Shown: positions 1-8,488 of the stretch, piece by piece | Position numbering within the stretch: position 1 is the first letter of the stretch | How the letters are laid out: every line of letters starts with the position of its first letter | Origin: Devosia sp. XK-2 | GTDB lineage: Bacteria; Pseudomonadota; Alphaproteobacteria; Rhizobiales; Devosiaceae | DNA length: 64,000 nt | Direction of reading: 5' to 3' | Assembly: GCF_037113415.1 (NCBI RefSeq) | Contig: NZ_CP146608.1 | Location: 124,001-188,000 of the forward strand | Notes under the pieces: generated by a model | What the model saw: the letters and a program-made list of their open reading frames with translations, nothing else | Told to the model about the DNA's origin: nothing | Database searches by the model: none | Program-made: the position numbers and the translations under genes

Positions 1-53
1 AAAGGCAAGCCTGCTACAATCACACAGGTTCACCTTTGTAATTTTGTGGAGTT

Positions 54-1472
54 GTGGATTTGGCGCCCAAAAAGGTCTTTGCCGGTGCGCGTTTGCGGGC
101 CCTGAGGGCACAACATCGCCTGACCCAGGCCGAGCTGGCCACCCGGCTCGACATCTCCGCCTCCTATGTCAATCAGCTCGAAGCCAATCAGCGGCCATTG
201 ACCGCCTCGGTCATGGTGGCATTGGCCGAAAGCTTCAATCTCGACCTTTCGAGCCTCACCTCGGACGCTTCGGATCGCTTGGTGGTCGATCTGCGCGAGG
301 CCCTGGCCGACCCGGTCTTTGGCGAGGCGGTGCCGAACCTGCAGGAACTCAAAACCGTCGCCACCAGCGCGCCGGACATGGCCCGCGCCGTCCTGGCGCT
401 TTACGGCGCCTATCGCAAGACCAATGAAACTCTTGCCGGCATGGACGCGGCCCTGGCCCGCGACCCGCAATCCACTGTGCAGACCGCCTATGAGGAAGTG
501 CGCGACTTCTTCCACTATGCCGACAATTATATCGACCCGCTCGATCGGGCTGCCGAGCAATTGGCGGGCGAACTGGGCGAGATCGGGCCGGACCGGCTTC
601 GGCGATTGATGGCCTATTGCGCCGAGCGGCATGGGATCGCGGTGCATCTGGCCGCTCCGCCAAGCGGCGACCGCATGATTGAATTCGACCGTCAGGGCCG
701 CGCGCTCTGGGTCAATGCCCATCTCGAACCCTCGAGCCAGTTCTTCCAGATCGCCACAATGCTGTGTGGGCTCGAACAGGCGGATCTGCTGGAGAGCCTG
801 CTGGACGTGGCCAATTTCCAGGCACCAGAGGCTAAGTCGATCGCCCGCATGGGCCTCAGCAATTACTTCGCCGGCGCCCTGCATATGCCTTATGGGGCCT
901 TCCTTGAAGCAGCGGCCGACTATCGTTTTGACATTGAGGAATTGGCGCGAATATTCGGCGCCAGTCTCGAACAGGTGGCCCATCGCCTCTCGACCATGCA
1001 AAGGCCGCGCGAAAGAGGCGTCCCCTTTTTCTTCGCTCGTGTGGATGCTGCGGGCACTATCACCAAGCGTCATTCGGCGACGGCCCTGCAATTTGCCCGT
1101 TTCGGTGGCGCCTGTCCTTTGTGGAATGTGCACCGCGCCTTTGAAGCGCATGGCCAGATCATCCGGCAATTGGCCGAAACCCCGGACGGCAAGCAATATC
1201 TGTGTCTCGCCTGGAGCCACGAAAAGCGCCTTGGCGGTTATCGCGGGGTCACCCGGCGCTATGCCTATGCCTTGGGCTGCGAAATCACCCATGCCGGGCG
1301 GCTGGTCTATGCAGACGATCTCGACCTCACCAAAGCCCCGTTCGACCCCATCGGCATTTCCTGCCGCATCTGCGAACGCCGCAACTGTCCGCAGCGCTCG
1401 GTGCCACCCATGGCCGCGGCGATCTCCGTGCCGGCTGATAGGAGAAGCGTGGTGCCTTATGAGATCGGGTGA
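54..1472 (+). CDS. XRE-family regulator, short-chain fatty acyl (ScfR/RamB-like) type
   Basis: 472-aa cytoplasmic DNA-binding regulator. Residues about 10-65 form a Cro/C1-type helix-turn-helix (LTQAELATRLDISASYVNQL). An IrrE/DUF955-like middle follows, and a C-terminal part has cysteines in CRICERRNCPQR as in DUF2083. This architecture is known from regulators of acetate, propionate and glyoxylate metabolism. The usual histidine of the degenerate IrrE helix is absent (FFQIATMLCGLE), so no protease activity is expected. The GTG start is supported by a close GGAG at 48-51 and by alignment of the N-terminus with the HTH. Its usual divergent partner, such as isocitrate lyase, would lie left of the window. 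Family is sure; target genes are inference. Confidence 0.85.
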   Translation: MDLAPKKVFAGARLRALRAQHRLTQAELATRLDISASYVNQLEANQRPLTASVMVALAESFNLDLSSLTSDASDRLVVDLREALADPVFGEAVPNLQELKTVATSAPDMARAVLALYGAYRKTNETLAGMDAALARDPQSTVQTAYEEVRDFFHYADNYIDPLDRAAEQLAGELGEIGPDRLRRLMAYCAERHGIAVHLAAPPSGDRMIEFDRQGRALWVNAHLEPSSQFFQIATMLCGLEQADLLESLLDVANFQAPEAKSIARMGLSNYFAGALHMPYGAFLEAAADYRFDIEELARIFGASLEQVAHRLSTMQRPRERGVPFFFARVDAAGTITKRHSATALQFARFGGACPLWNVHRAFEAHGQIIRQLAETPDGKQYLCLAWSHEKRLGGYRGVTRRYAYALGCEITHAGRLVYADDLDLTKAPFDPIGISCRICERRNCPQRSVPPMAAAISVPADRRSVVPYEIG

Positions 1473-1511
1473 TCTGCGGAGGGGTGACAACTACGAAATC
1501 ATTGTTCATCG

Positions 1512-1674
1512 CCTCCCTCCCCTTGATGGGGAGGGTAGCGCAGCCTGACGCGCAGCGTCCTGGCGCAGCTAGGGTGGGGTGATGGCCCGCGTCTGTGCAG
1601 AAGAAAGCATGGATCTGAGTTTGCCAGAGTCACCCCGCCCTCATTCCCTCCCCATCAAGGGGAGGGAGGCGCAG
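1512..1674. repeat. Palindromic repeat element, CCTCCCTCCCC family, copy 1
   Basis: Starts with CCTCCCTCCCCTTGATGGGG and ends with its inverted partner CCCATCAAGGGGAGGGAGG, with a variable 110-bp middle containing GTAGCGCAGC and GGGTGGGGTGA. It occupies most of the gap between the XRE regulator and the convergent carbonic anhydrase gene. Related copies or halves lie near 11.67, 16.6, 19.47, 26.54, 50.83 and 58.82 kb. It looks like a BIME-type pair of inverted REP units. No coding capacity is evident. Confidence 0.8.
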
Positions 1675-1748
1675 GGCGATATGCCGGTGTTCATCCACCC
1701 ACCCCGGTGAGGGCCGAGGCGCCAAGGCCTGAGCGGCGTTGGACGTCT

Positions 1749-2303
1749 TTATGCCGGTTCGAAATCCGGGCCATGCCCCGACACCGGTTTCATCCCATTG
1801 GCAAAGCGCTTGGCGTTCTTCACATAGCGGTCCGCCGAGGCGGTCAGCGCTGCAACGCCCGCCGCATCGATTTCCCGCACCACCTTGGCCGGGGCACCCA
1901 TGACCAGCGAATTGTCGGGGATCACCTTGCCCTCGGTCACCAGCGCATTGGCGCCGATCAGGCAGTTTTCCCCGATGACGGCGCCGTTGAGCACGGTGGC
2001 GCCCATGCCGATCAGCGAATTGTCGCCAATGGTGCAGCCATGCACGATCGCTCCATGGCCAATGGTGACATTGGCCCCGATGGTCAGCGGAAAGCCGCTA
2101 TCGGTATGCAGCACGCAGTTTTCCTGCACATTGGAGCGGGCACCGATCCTGATGGGCTCGATATCGCCCCGCGCCACCACGCCAAACCAGATGCCGGCCT
2201 CCGGACCGACATGAACATCCCCCACCAGGACGGCGGTCGGTGCGATCCAGCCGACAGTCTCGTCAATCTTCGGCGCAACGCCGTCGAGCGCGTAAAGGGG
2301 CAT
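1749..2303 (-). CDS. Gamma-carbonic anhydrase family hexapeptide-repeat protein
   Basis: 184-aa left-handed beta-helix protein of the YrdA/CaiE-like gamma-carbonic anhydrase family. It shows successive hexapeptide turns (GDVHVGPEAGIWFGVVARGD, IGENCLIGANALV) and histidines in CVLHTDS and IGHGAIVHGCTIG placed as the trimeric family's zinc ligands. Probable role: reversible CO2 hydration or a related zinc-dependent hydration in the cytoplasm. ATG is preceded by a strong GGAGGA. It is second in a minus-strand pair, 18 nt after the selO stop codon, so co-transcription is likely. Family membership is firm; enzymatic activity is not proven for most members. Confidence 0.9.
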   Translation of the reverse strand: MPLYALDGVAPKIDETVGWIAPTAVLVGDVHVGPEAGIWFGVVARGDIEPIRIGARSNVQENCVLHTDSGFPLTIGANVTIGHGAIVHGCTIGDNSLIGMGATVLNGAVIGENCLIGANALVTEGKVIPDNSLVMGAPAKVVREIDAAGVAALTASADRYVKNAKRFANGMKPVSGHGPDFEPA

Positions 2304-2321
2304 GCCGTCTCCTCCTGATCC

Positions 2322-3731
2322 CTATGGCTTTATGCCGTATGCATCGCGCATCTGGGCAATTTCCGAAAGCGCATTTTCGAACAGGCTCCAGTCGTCCGCC
2401 TCGGCAATCGGGGCCCAGATGGCCTCGACCTCGTCGATCAGCATGGTGCGTGGCTTCTCGCGCGCGAAATAGGCATGGTCGAGACTGACATCACCCTTCG
2501 GCCCATAGGCTTCCATGAGATCGGCCACAGGCCGGAAGGCCCTGCTGGCATAGTGATCGGCGGAGGGGCCTTTCGCCGCCCGCGCCGCGCTCAGCACGCC
2601 GCCGCGCCAGTCGAAAAAGAACTGATCGTAAGGCGCCTTGCTCTCGGCGAGAAAGCCGAAAAGGGCGGTAACGAAGGCGCCGTCCTGCTCCACGTCGCGC
2701 GGTTGAAGGCCCAGTCGGTGCAGGATCTGACGGGGCAGTTCCTCGCGAAACACCGGCCAGACCGTGTTGAGCGCCGGTTCGAGCTTTTCGATAGACGACA
2801 AAGGCACCAGGCATTCGGCCAGCCGGGTCAGGTTCCAGGCCAGCGTATCGGGCTGGCGGCCAAAGGCATAAAGCCCGGTCTCGTCGAAATAGGCGGCGGT
2901 AAAGGCAGGATCATAGGCGGGCAGGAAGCGCCAGGGCCCATAGTCGAAGCTCTCGCCGGTTATATTGATATTGTCGGTATTGAGCACCCCATGCACAAAC
3001 CCGGCGGCAATCCATTGCGCACCCAGCCGGGCGACCTTTGCCACCACCGCTTCAAGCAGGGCCACGGCCTTGTCCTCGGCCCCGGACAGCGCCGGATAAT
3101 AATGCGCGACACAATGATCGACGAGGCGCCCGAGATTGGCATTGTCCTCGAGATAGGCCAGCCGCTGGAAGGTGCCGATGCGGATATGGCTGTGGCTGAG
3201 CCGGGTCAGCACCGATGAGCGGGTCGGGGAGGGCTCATCGCCGCGATAAAGCTGCTCGCCGGTTTCGACCAGTGAAAAGCTCTTGGAGGTGTAAACGCCC
3301 AGCGCCTCGAGCATTTCGGTGGCCAGCACTTCGCGCACCCCGCCCTTAAGCGTCAGCCGCCCGTCTCCGCCCCGCGACCAGGGCGTCTTGCCCGAGCCCT
3401 TGGTGCCAAAGTCGAGCAGCCGCCCATCAGCCGGGTCCACGCATTGCGCGAACAAGAACCCGCGCCCGTCACCCAGTTCGGGATTATAGGAGCGGAATTG
3501 ATGGCCGTGATAGCGCAGCGCCAGTGGGGTTTCCAAGGAACCGGGCAGGGGCGCGAAACGGCCAAAATGCTTGAGCCACTGGGCGTCGCTTAAATCATCC
3601 AGCCCGACCCGCTTTGCCCAACGCTGGTCGCGATGGCGCAGGATCGTTTGCGGGAAATCGGCCGGCGCAACGGCATCGAAAAAGGCGTCGCCAAGCTCTG
3701 CATGGGCTTTGGATGGGGCAAATCGGGTCAT
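2322..3731 (-). CDS. selO: SelO family protein (protein adenylyltransferase, YdiU)
   Basis: 469-aa pseudokinase-fold enzyme that transfers AMP from ATP to protein hydroxyl groups, with a known role in redox homeostasis. Signature segments include RYHGHQFRSYNPELGDGRG near residue 75, the glycine-rich KGSGKTPWSRGGDG near 112, and HGVLNTDNINITGESFDYGP near 245, which carries catalytic and metal-binding Asn/Asp residues. Length and order match bacterial SelO. It lies upstream of the carbonic anhydrase gene on the same strand, with a 116-bp divergent gap to the HAD gene. The C-terminal selenocysteine/CxxC motif of long SelO forms is absent; the protein ends DAYGIKP. Confidence 0.92.
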   Translation of the reverse strand: MTRFAPSKAHAELGDAFFDAVAPADFPQTILRHRDQRWAKRVGLDDLSDAQWLKHFGRFAPLPGSLETPLALRYHGHQFRSYNPELGDGRGFLFAQCVDPADGRLLDFGTKGSGKTPWSRGGDGRLTLKGGVREVLATEMLEALGVYTSKSFSLVETGEQLYRGDEPSPTRSSVLTRLSHSHIRIGTFQRLAYLEDNANLGRLVDHCVAHYYPALSGAEDKAVALLEAVVAKVARLGAQWIAAGFVHGVLNTDNINITGESFDYGPWRFLPAYDPAFTAAYFDETGLYAFGRQPDTLAWNLTRLAECLVPLSSIEKLEPALNTVWPVFREELPRQILHRLGLQPRDVEQDGAFVTALFGFLAESKAPYDQFFFDWRGGVLSAARAAKGPSADHYASRAFRPVADLMEAYGPKGDVSLDHAYFAREKPRTMLIDEVEAIWAPIAEADDWSLFENALSEIAQMRDAYGIKP

Positions 3732-3847
3732 ATCGGCCCAACGCTATCAGAGCCCGTTTCGTTCGTCCCCCGCCGCGTGATCGCTGCAAGCCCGATCTGC
3801 AAATGGCTGTCTGGCGATTGTCGTCAAATCGGCCTATAGAGGGAAAA

Positions 3848-4543
3848 ATGACCTCTGCCCCACTCGCCGCCCCCGCCGTCATCCGCCTGGCGCCTTTCGA
3901 AGCCGCCATTTTCGACATGGATGGCACCCTGCTCGATACTGAGGCGGTGTTCCGCGACATTGTCTTCGATGTCTGCACCGAGCTCGGCTTCGAAATGACC
4001 GACGATGTGCACCGCTCCATGGTGGGCTCAAGCCACGAAACCACCAATCGACTGCTCATCGAAGCCTATGGCGTGGCCTTTCCCTATGCCATGTTCGACG
4101 AGAAATGCCGCGTCACCATGCGCGAGCGCAGCCATGCCGGCGTACCGGTGAAGCAAGGCGCGCGCGAATTCATCACCGAATTGCGGGTCCGCGGTATCCC
4201 GACGGCGGTTGCCACTTCCTCGCGCAACCCCCATGCCGAGCACCATCTGCGTGCTGCCGGGCTGCTGGATCTGTTCGAAACCGTGGTGACGCGGGACGAT
4301 GTGGTCAATCCCAAGCCGCACCCGGAGCCCTATCTGACCGCCGCCGGCCGGTTGGGCGTCGATCCGACCCGATGCCTGGCGCTCGAAGACAGCCATTCCG
4401 GCGTCCGCGCAGCCCATGCCGCAGGCATGCAGACTGTCATGGTGCCCGACCTTGTCGGCCCCAATGACGCCATCCACGCCCTGGGCATTTCCATCATGGA
4501 AAGCCTGGTTCATGTGCATATGGCCGCCTTCGACCGCGACTGA
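3848..4543 (+). CDS. HAD-superfamily phosphatase, beta-phosphoglucomutase-like
   Basis: 231-aa haloacid dehalogenase-type hydrolase or phosphomutase. Motif I is FDMDGTLLDTE (nucleophile and acid/base Asp), motif II is ATSSRN, motif III lysine is in NPKPHPEPY and motif IV is ALEDSHSGVRAA. The helical cap between motifs I and II is that of subfamily IA with a C1 cap. An open frame runs further upstream to 3614, but the ATG at 3848 is the first start that gives the normal N-terminus. Substrate cannot be deduced; candidates are sugar phosphates or phosphoglycolate. Single-gene unit, divergent from selO. Confidence 0.88.
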   Translation: MTSAPLAAPAVIRLAPFEAAIFDMDGTLLDTEAVFRDIVFDVCTELGFEMTDDVHRSMVGSSHETTNRLLIEAYGVAFPYAMFDEKCRVTMRERSHAGVPVKQGAREFITELRVRGIPTAVATSSRNPHAEHHLRAAGLLDLFETVVTRDDVVNPKPHPEPYLTAAGRLGVDPTRCLALEDSHSGVRAAHAAGMQTVMVPDLVGPNDAIHALGISIMESLVHVHMAAFDRD

Positions 4544-4845
4544 GCCGCAACAGGTCTGAACGAAAATTAACCATTGTCGTAAATCGATAAAGCTTTATCC
4601 AAGCGGGTAAGGCCACGTTCAGCACGCCGAAAACTCATCAAAATCAGGGCTTTCCCTTGGCTTTCATGGCCGTTAACTCTGCCTTAAGTCGCTAAGATTT
4701 ATGGTTAACCGCTCGTAAATTTCGACTTCCCTCCCGCCGCCGCCTTGTCTAGTGTGCCGGCCGGGAAGTGCAGGAACCCAGTCGTGGGTTCCAATCGAGA
4801 AGGCCCGCCGGAAGGACTGGACGGGCTCAGGGGTAAGGACGGGGC
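4544..4845. other. 302-bp intergenic region upstream of the SleB hydrolase
   Basis: No gene seen. AT-richer than its surroundings and carrying several TTAAC-type half sites, including the two spaced CtrA-like boxes annotated separately. It probably holds the promoter of the SleB-domain hydrolase. No convincing sigma-70 pair could be fixed by eye. Confidence 0.6.
4673..4719 (+). promoter_or_regulatory. Candidate CtrA binding sites
   Basis: TTAA at 4673, seven bases, TTAA at 4684 is an exact TTAA-N7-TTAA match to the CtrA consensus. A second box follows: TTAA at 4705, seven bases, TAAA at 4716. They lie 127-170 nt before the SleB start codon. The consensus is known; binding here is inferred. 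Confidence 0.55.
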
Positions 4846-5736
4846 ATGCAACCTGGCTGGCAGCAGAAATTTGTGCGTGCCCTTTCGCCTGCATTGGCGC
4901 TTGGCGCTGCCGCCCTGGTTCTGTTCGTCACCCTCTCGCCTGCCCATGCCCAGACGCTCGATTTCCCCCAGGCCATGCCCGACGAGATCAGCGCCATTCG
5001 CCAGCAGCCCGCGCTGGGCGCCACGGCCCTGCCGCTGGCCCCGGGGCAGCAACCCCTGACGCCGGCCCTGCTCGCCAATTACGTCAAGCGCCAGCAGGCC
5101 CTGCGCGCCGTCGACGTCACGCTTGCCGGTCCGCAACCCGAACTGACCAGCGATCTCTTGATGGGCTATATCAGCCGCGGCTCGCTGGCCGGCGGCAACA
5201 CTGCCCTCTCGGCTATCGCCAGCTTCACCGAGCCCACGCCGCCGCGCCCGGTCCCCTCGGTGTCGTCCGATCTGCTCGCCAGCTATATCCAGAATGGCTA
5301 TCAGCCGACCGCCAAGCGGGTCGAAGCGGCCAATAGCGAGCGCGAATGCCTGGCCCAGGCAATCTATCACGAAGCGCGCGGCGAAACCGCGACGGGGCAA
5401 TTGGCGGTGGCCAATATCATCGTCAACCGCGCCCGGTCTGCCAAATTCCCCGGCTCGCTCTGCGGCGTTATCTATCAGAATGCCGAAAAGGGCCGCTATC
5501 GCTGCCAGTTCACCTTTGCCTGCGACGGCCGCGACGATACGCCGGGCGAACGTCGCGCCTGGGCCCGTTCGCAGGACCTGGCCAAAAAGGTCTATGCCGA
5601 ATATGCGCTGGGCGATGAAATCGGCATCCTGCCGGACTCCGCGCTTTATTATCACACCACCGCCGTGCATCCCTCCTGGGCCAATACCTTCAGCCGCGTG
5701 GCGGCCGTAGATAGCCACATTTTCTACGCCCCCTGA
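4846..5736 (+). CDS. Secreted SleB-family cell wall hydrolase
   Basis: 296-aa exported protein. Residues 1-36 are a signal peptide (hydrophobic core LALGAAALVLFVTL, cleavage after SPAHA). A 130-residue proline/glutamine-rich region follows, then a SleB/hydrolase_2 domain at about 165-296 beginning ECLAQAIYHEARGE, with catalytic Glu in the YHEARGE motif and paired cysteines (SLCGVIYQN, CQFTFACDG). The family cleaves peptidoglycan. CtrA-like boxes upstream fit cell-cycle timing of wall remodelling, which is inference. A bidirectional terminator separates it from convergent pckA. Confidence 0.9.
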   Translation: MQPGWQQKFVRALSPALALGAAALVLFVTLSPAHAQTLDFPQAMPDEISAIRQQPALGATALPLAPGQQPLTPALLANYVKRQQALRAVDVTLAGPQPELTSDLLMGYISRGSLAGGNTALSAIASFTEPTPPRPVPSVSSDLLASYIQNGYQPTAKRVEAANSERECLAQAIYHEARGETATGQLAVANIIVNRARSAKFPGSLCGVIYQNAEKGRYRCQFTFACDGRDDTPGERRAWARSQDLAKKVYAEYALGDEIGILPDSALYYHTTAVHPSWANTFSRVAAVDSHIFYAP

Positions 5737-5760
5737 TGAGACGCCAGATTGATGGTCATG

Positions 5761-5790
5761 AAAAAGGGCGCCATTGGCGCCCTTGTTGTT
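5761..5790. terminator. Bidirectional intrinsic terminator between the SleB gene and pckA
   Basis: Perfect 9-bp stem AAGGGCGCC / GGCGCCCTT with an ATT loop, with A-run on the left and T-rich sequence on the right. It is placed between two convergent stop codons, so it can serve both strands. Confidence 0.85.
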
Positions 5791-5809
5791 TGCGTGCCTG
5801 GCGGAACGG

Positions 5810-7402
5810 CTATTCCGCCGCCATCTGCAGCCTTGGGCCGGCATCGGCATTGGCTTCGGGGCCAAATTTTTCAAAGTTCTTCCGGAACAGGGCAACCAGT
5901 TTGGCGGCCTGCGCGTCATAGGCATCGCCATCGGCCCAGCATTGGCGCGGGTCGAGCAGGCGATCCTCGACGCCCGGTACACTGACGGGCACCTCAAAAC
6001 CGAACAGCGGGTCAAAGCGCATTTCGGTATTGTCCAACTCACCGTTAAGCGCAGCAGTGAGAAGCTGCCGGGTCGAGGCGATATCGATGCGCTTGCCCAC
6101 CCCATAGGCGCCGCCAATCCAGCCGGTATTGAGCAACCAGGCCTGGGCGCCGCTCTTATGCAGCCGCTCGGCCAACATCTGACCGTAGACAGTGGGGTGC
6201 AGCGGCATGAAGGGGGCACCGAAACAGGCCGAAAAAGTTGCCTGCGGCTCGGTAACACCGCGCTCGGTGCCAGCCACTTTGGCCGTATAGCCCGAAAGGA
6301 AGTGGTAGACGGCCTGGTCCGGCGACAGCCGCGCCAATGGCGGCAGGACACCGAAGGCATCGGCAGTCAGGAATACCACGGTCTTGGGCGTGCCGCCGAC
6401 ACTGCCCCTGGCAATCGAGGGCAGGACGTCGATGGGATAGGCCGCGCGGGTATTCTCAGTCAGCGAGACATCGGTAAAGACCGGCACATTGGCCGCATCC
6501 AGCACCACATTTTCCAGCACGGTGCCGAAGCGGCGCGTTGCCGCAAAGATTTCCGGTTCCGCCTTTTGCGAGAGATTGACCGTCTTGGCATAGCATCCGC
6601 CTTCGAGATTGAAGACGCCATTATCGCTCCAGCCATGCTCATCGTCCCCGATCAGCGGGCGATTGGGATCGTTGGAGAGCGTGGTCTTGCCGGTGCCCGA
6701 AAGCCCGAAAAACAAGGCGGCCTCGCCCTCAGGCCCCAGATTGGCCGAGCAATGCATGGGCAGGACGCCTTGGTCGGGGGCGTGGAAATTGAACAGCGAG
6801 AACACGCTTTTCTTGATTTCGCCCGCATAGCGCGTGCCGGCAATGATCACGATATTGCGCGTCATATCCAGGGCGATAACCGTGTCGGTGCGGCAGCCGT
6901 GCCGGGCCGGATCGGCCTGGAACAGGGGCGCGTGCACAATGGTCACCGGCGTGGCACTGGGCGATTGCGCAATATCCTCGCCCCGGCGGATCAGCAGATT
7001 GCGGATGAACAGGGCATGCCAGGCGCTGGGGGTCAGCACCGTGACCTCATATTGATGCGCCGGATCGGCCCCGGCCAGCAGGTCCTGACGGAAAAGCGAC
7101 TGTCCGGCCAGATGCGCGGTGACGTCCTCGAGCAGCACGGCGAATTTGTCCGGGTTCATGGCGCCCGAATTGTCCCACCACACGCGGCTTTCCGTCAGGC
7201 TGTCCCGAACGATGAACTTGTCCTTGGGAGAACGGCCGGTAAAGGCCCCCGTTTCCACCACCAGCGCACCGTCGGCCGTCAGCCGGGCGCCGCCCTGGCC
7301 GATGGCCGCGGCAACCAGTGCGGGCGCTATGGCGTTCTCGTTCAGCGATGCGGCCTTTTCCGCAATGCTGGTGCGGAGCTGGGTGTGATCGAAGCCGGGC
7401 AT
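5810..7402 (-). CDS. pckA: Phosphoenolpyruvate carboxykinase (ATP)
   Basis: 530-aa cytoplasmic enzyme converting oxaloacetate + ATP to PEP + CO2, the entry step of gluconeogenesis. Visible motifs: the PEPCK P-loop [11 protein letters not shown], the preceding metal/PEP region MHCSANLG, and the adenine-binding region [10 protein letters not shown]. The start at 7402 gives the family N-terminus MPGFDHTQL and has GGAGAG 12-17 nt upstream; an open frame continues to 7612 but is not family-like. Its head-to-head position with chvI is conserved in rhizobia, where ChvI-dependent pckA control is reported. Confidence 0.96.
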   Translation of the reverse strand: MPGFDHTQLRTSIAEKAASLNENAIAPALVAAAIGQGGARLTADGALVVETGAFTGRSPKDKFIVRDSLTESRVWWDNSGAMNPDKFAVLLEDVTAHLAGQSLFRQDLLAGADPAHQYEVTVLTPSAWHALFIRNLLIRRGEDIAQSPSATPVTIVHAPLFQADPARHGCRTDTVIALDMTRNIVIIAGTRYAGEIKKSVFSLFNFHAPDQGVLPMHCSANLGPEGEAALFFGLSGTGKTTLSNDPNRPLIGDDEHGWSDNGVFNLEGGCYAKTVNLSQKAEPEIFAATRRFGTVLENVVLDAANVPVFTDVSLTENTRAAYPIDVLPSIARGSVGGTPKTVVFLTADAFGVLPPLARLSPDQAVYHFLSGYTAKVAGTERGVTEPQATFSACFGAPFMPLHPTVYGQMLAERLHKSGAQAWLLNTGWIGGAYGVGKRIDIASTRQLLTAALNGELDNTEMRFDPLFGFEVPVSVPGVEDRLLDPRQCWADGDAYDAQAAKLVALFRKNFEKFGPEANADAGPRLQMAAE

Positions 7403-7766
7403 GTTTTTAAACTCTCCACGCGACCGCCCAACCCGTCCGGTGGGCGTTCTGGAGAGCAAAATAGAGCCGCCATGATAAGGCCAGCCATCCCGAAATCGGT
7501 CGTACGACGGAAGTCGGATGGCCGGGAAAGACATGCGCAAGACTGGCACAAAGCAGGTGCGCGCCTTATTTAATACGTAATTGTCGCCTGCAAAGTCGCT
7601 CGAGCGGCGCAATGGCTAGCAACTTGCGTCAGGAATTGAGCTGGAGCATCGTGCACAAACAAGGAAACGGTATTCCGCAACGGCCGATGCGACCGTAACA
7701 CAGCCAGAGCGGTACCCTGCTTCATGTGCAGGCGACCCTCTAGCGTCATGAGAAGAAAGGCAGCCA
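7403..7766. promoter_or_regulatory. Divergent pckA / chvI promoter region
   Basis: 364 bp without a gene between the two divergent start codons. It contains an AT-rich stretch near 7565-7580 (TTATTTAATACGTAATTG). Promoters for both genes must lie here. I could not assign a specific operator by eye. Confidence 0.5.
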
Positions 7767-8480
7767 ATGCCAAAGATCGCCCTGGTGGACGATGACCGCA
7801 ATATCCTCACCTCCGTTTCCCTGACCCTGGAAGCGGAAGGCTATTCGGTCGCCACCTATACCGACGGCGCCTCGGGGCTCGAGGGGCTGACGACCGACAA
7901 GCCGGATCTGGCCATTCTCGACATCAAGATGCCGCGCATGGACGGCATGGAATTGCTGCGGCGGCTCAGGCAGAAATCCGATGTGCCGGTCATCTTCCTC
8001 ACCTCCAAGGACGAGGAAATCGATGAATTGTTCGGCCTCAAAATGGGCGCCGACGATTTCATCACCAAGCCCTTCAGCCAGCGCCTGCTGGTCGAACGCG
8101 TCAAGGCCATCCTGCGCCGCTCCGCTCCGCGCGATGCGGCGGCCACCGGTGGCTCGGCCGAACCGACGCCGGGCAAGGCGCTGATCGAGCGCGGCGCCCT
8201 GGTCATGGACGAGGAACGCCACACCTGCACCTGGAAAGGCCAGCGCGTGACCCTGACCGTCACCGAATTCCTGATCCTGCAGGCCTTGGCGCTGCGGCCC
8301 GGCGTGGTCAAGTCGCGCAATGCCCTGATGGATGCGGCCTATGACGATCAGGTCTATGTCGATGATCGCACCATCGATAGCCACATCAAGCGGTTGCGCA
8401 AGAAGTTCAAGGCGACCGACGACGACTTCGAAATGATCGAAACGCTCTACGGTGTCGGTTATCGCTTCAAGGAGCAATAA
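7767..8480 (+). CDS. chvI: ChvI-type OmpR-family response regulator
   Basis: 237-aa DNA-binding response regulator of the ChvG-ChvI (ExoS-ChvI) system, which controls envelope, acid-stress and exopolysaccharide genes in Hyphomicrobiales. Receiver domain 1-120 has acidic pocket DDD (8-10), phospho-acceptor Asp52 in [13 protein letters not shown], and conserved Lys in ITKPFSQ. The C-terminal winged helix (about 140-237) ends [12 protein letters not shown]. The kinase gene starts 8 nt downstream. Gene order with pckA behind and hprK ahead supports orthology. Confidence 0.95.
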   Translation: MPKIALVDDDRNILTSVSLTLEAEGYSVATYTDGASGLEGLTTDKPDLAILDIKMPRMDGMELLRRLRQKSDVPVIFLTSKDEEIDELFGLKMGADDFITKPFSQRLLVERVKAILRRSAPRDAAATGGSAEPTPGKALIERGALVMDEERHTCTWKGQRVTLTVTEFLILQALALRPGVVKSRNALMDAAYDDQVYVDDRTIDSHIKRLRKKFKATDDDFEMIETLYGVGYRFKEQ

Positions 8481-8488
8481 GGACCCAC

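Noticed and set aside
30..1490. 486-aa open frame on the minus strand
   Set aside because: It is antisense to the XRE-type regulator, with arginine/glycine-rich low-complexity translation and no known domain. High GC content leaves long frames open opposite real genes.
4705..6360. 551-aa minus-strand frame across the SleB and pckA genes
   Set aside because: Shadow of two real genes in other frames and crossing a terminator. No plausible start site.
5774..7573. 599-aa plus-strand frame opposite pckA
   Set aside because: Antisense shadow of pckA extending into its promoter region.
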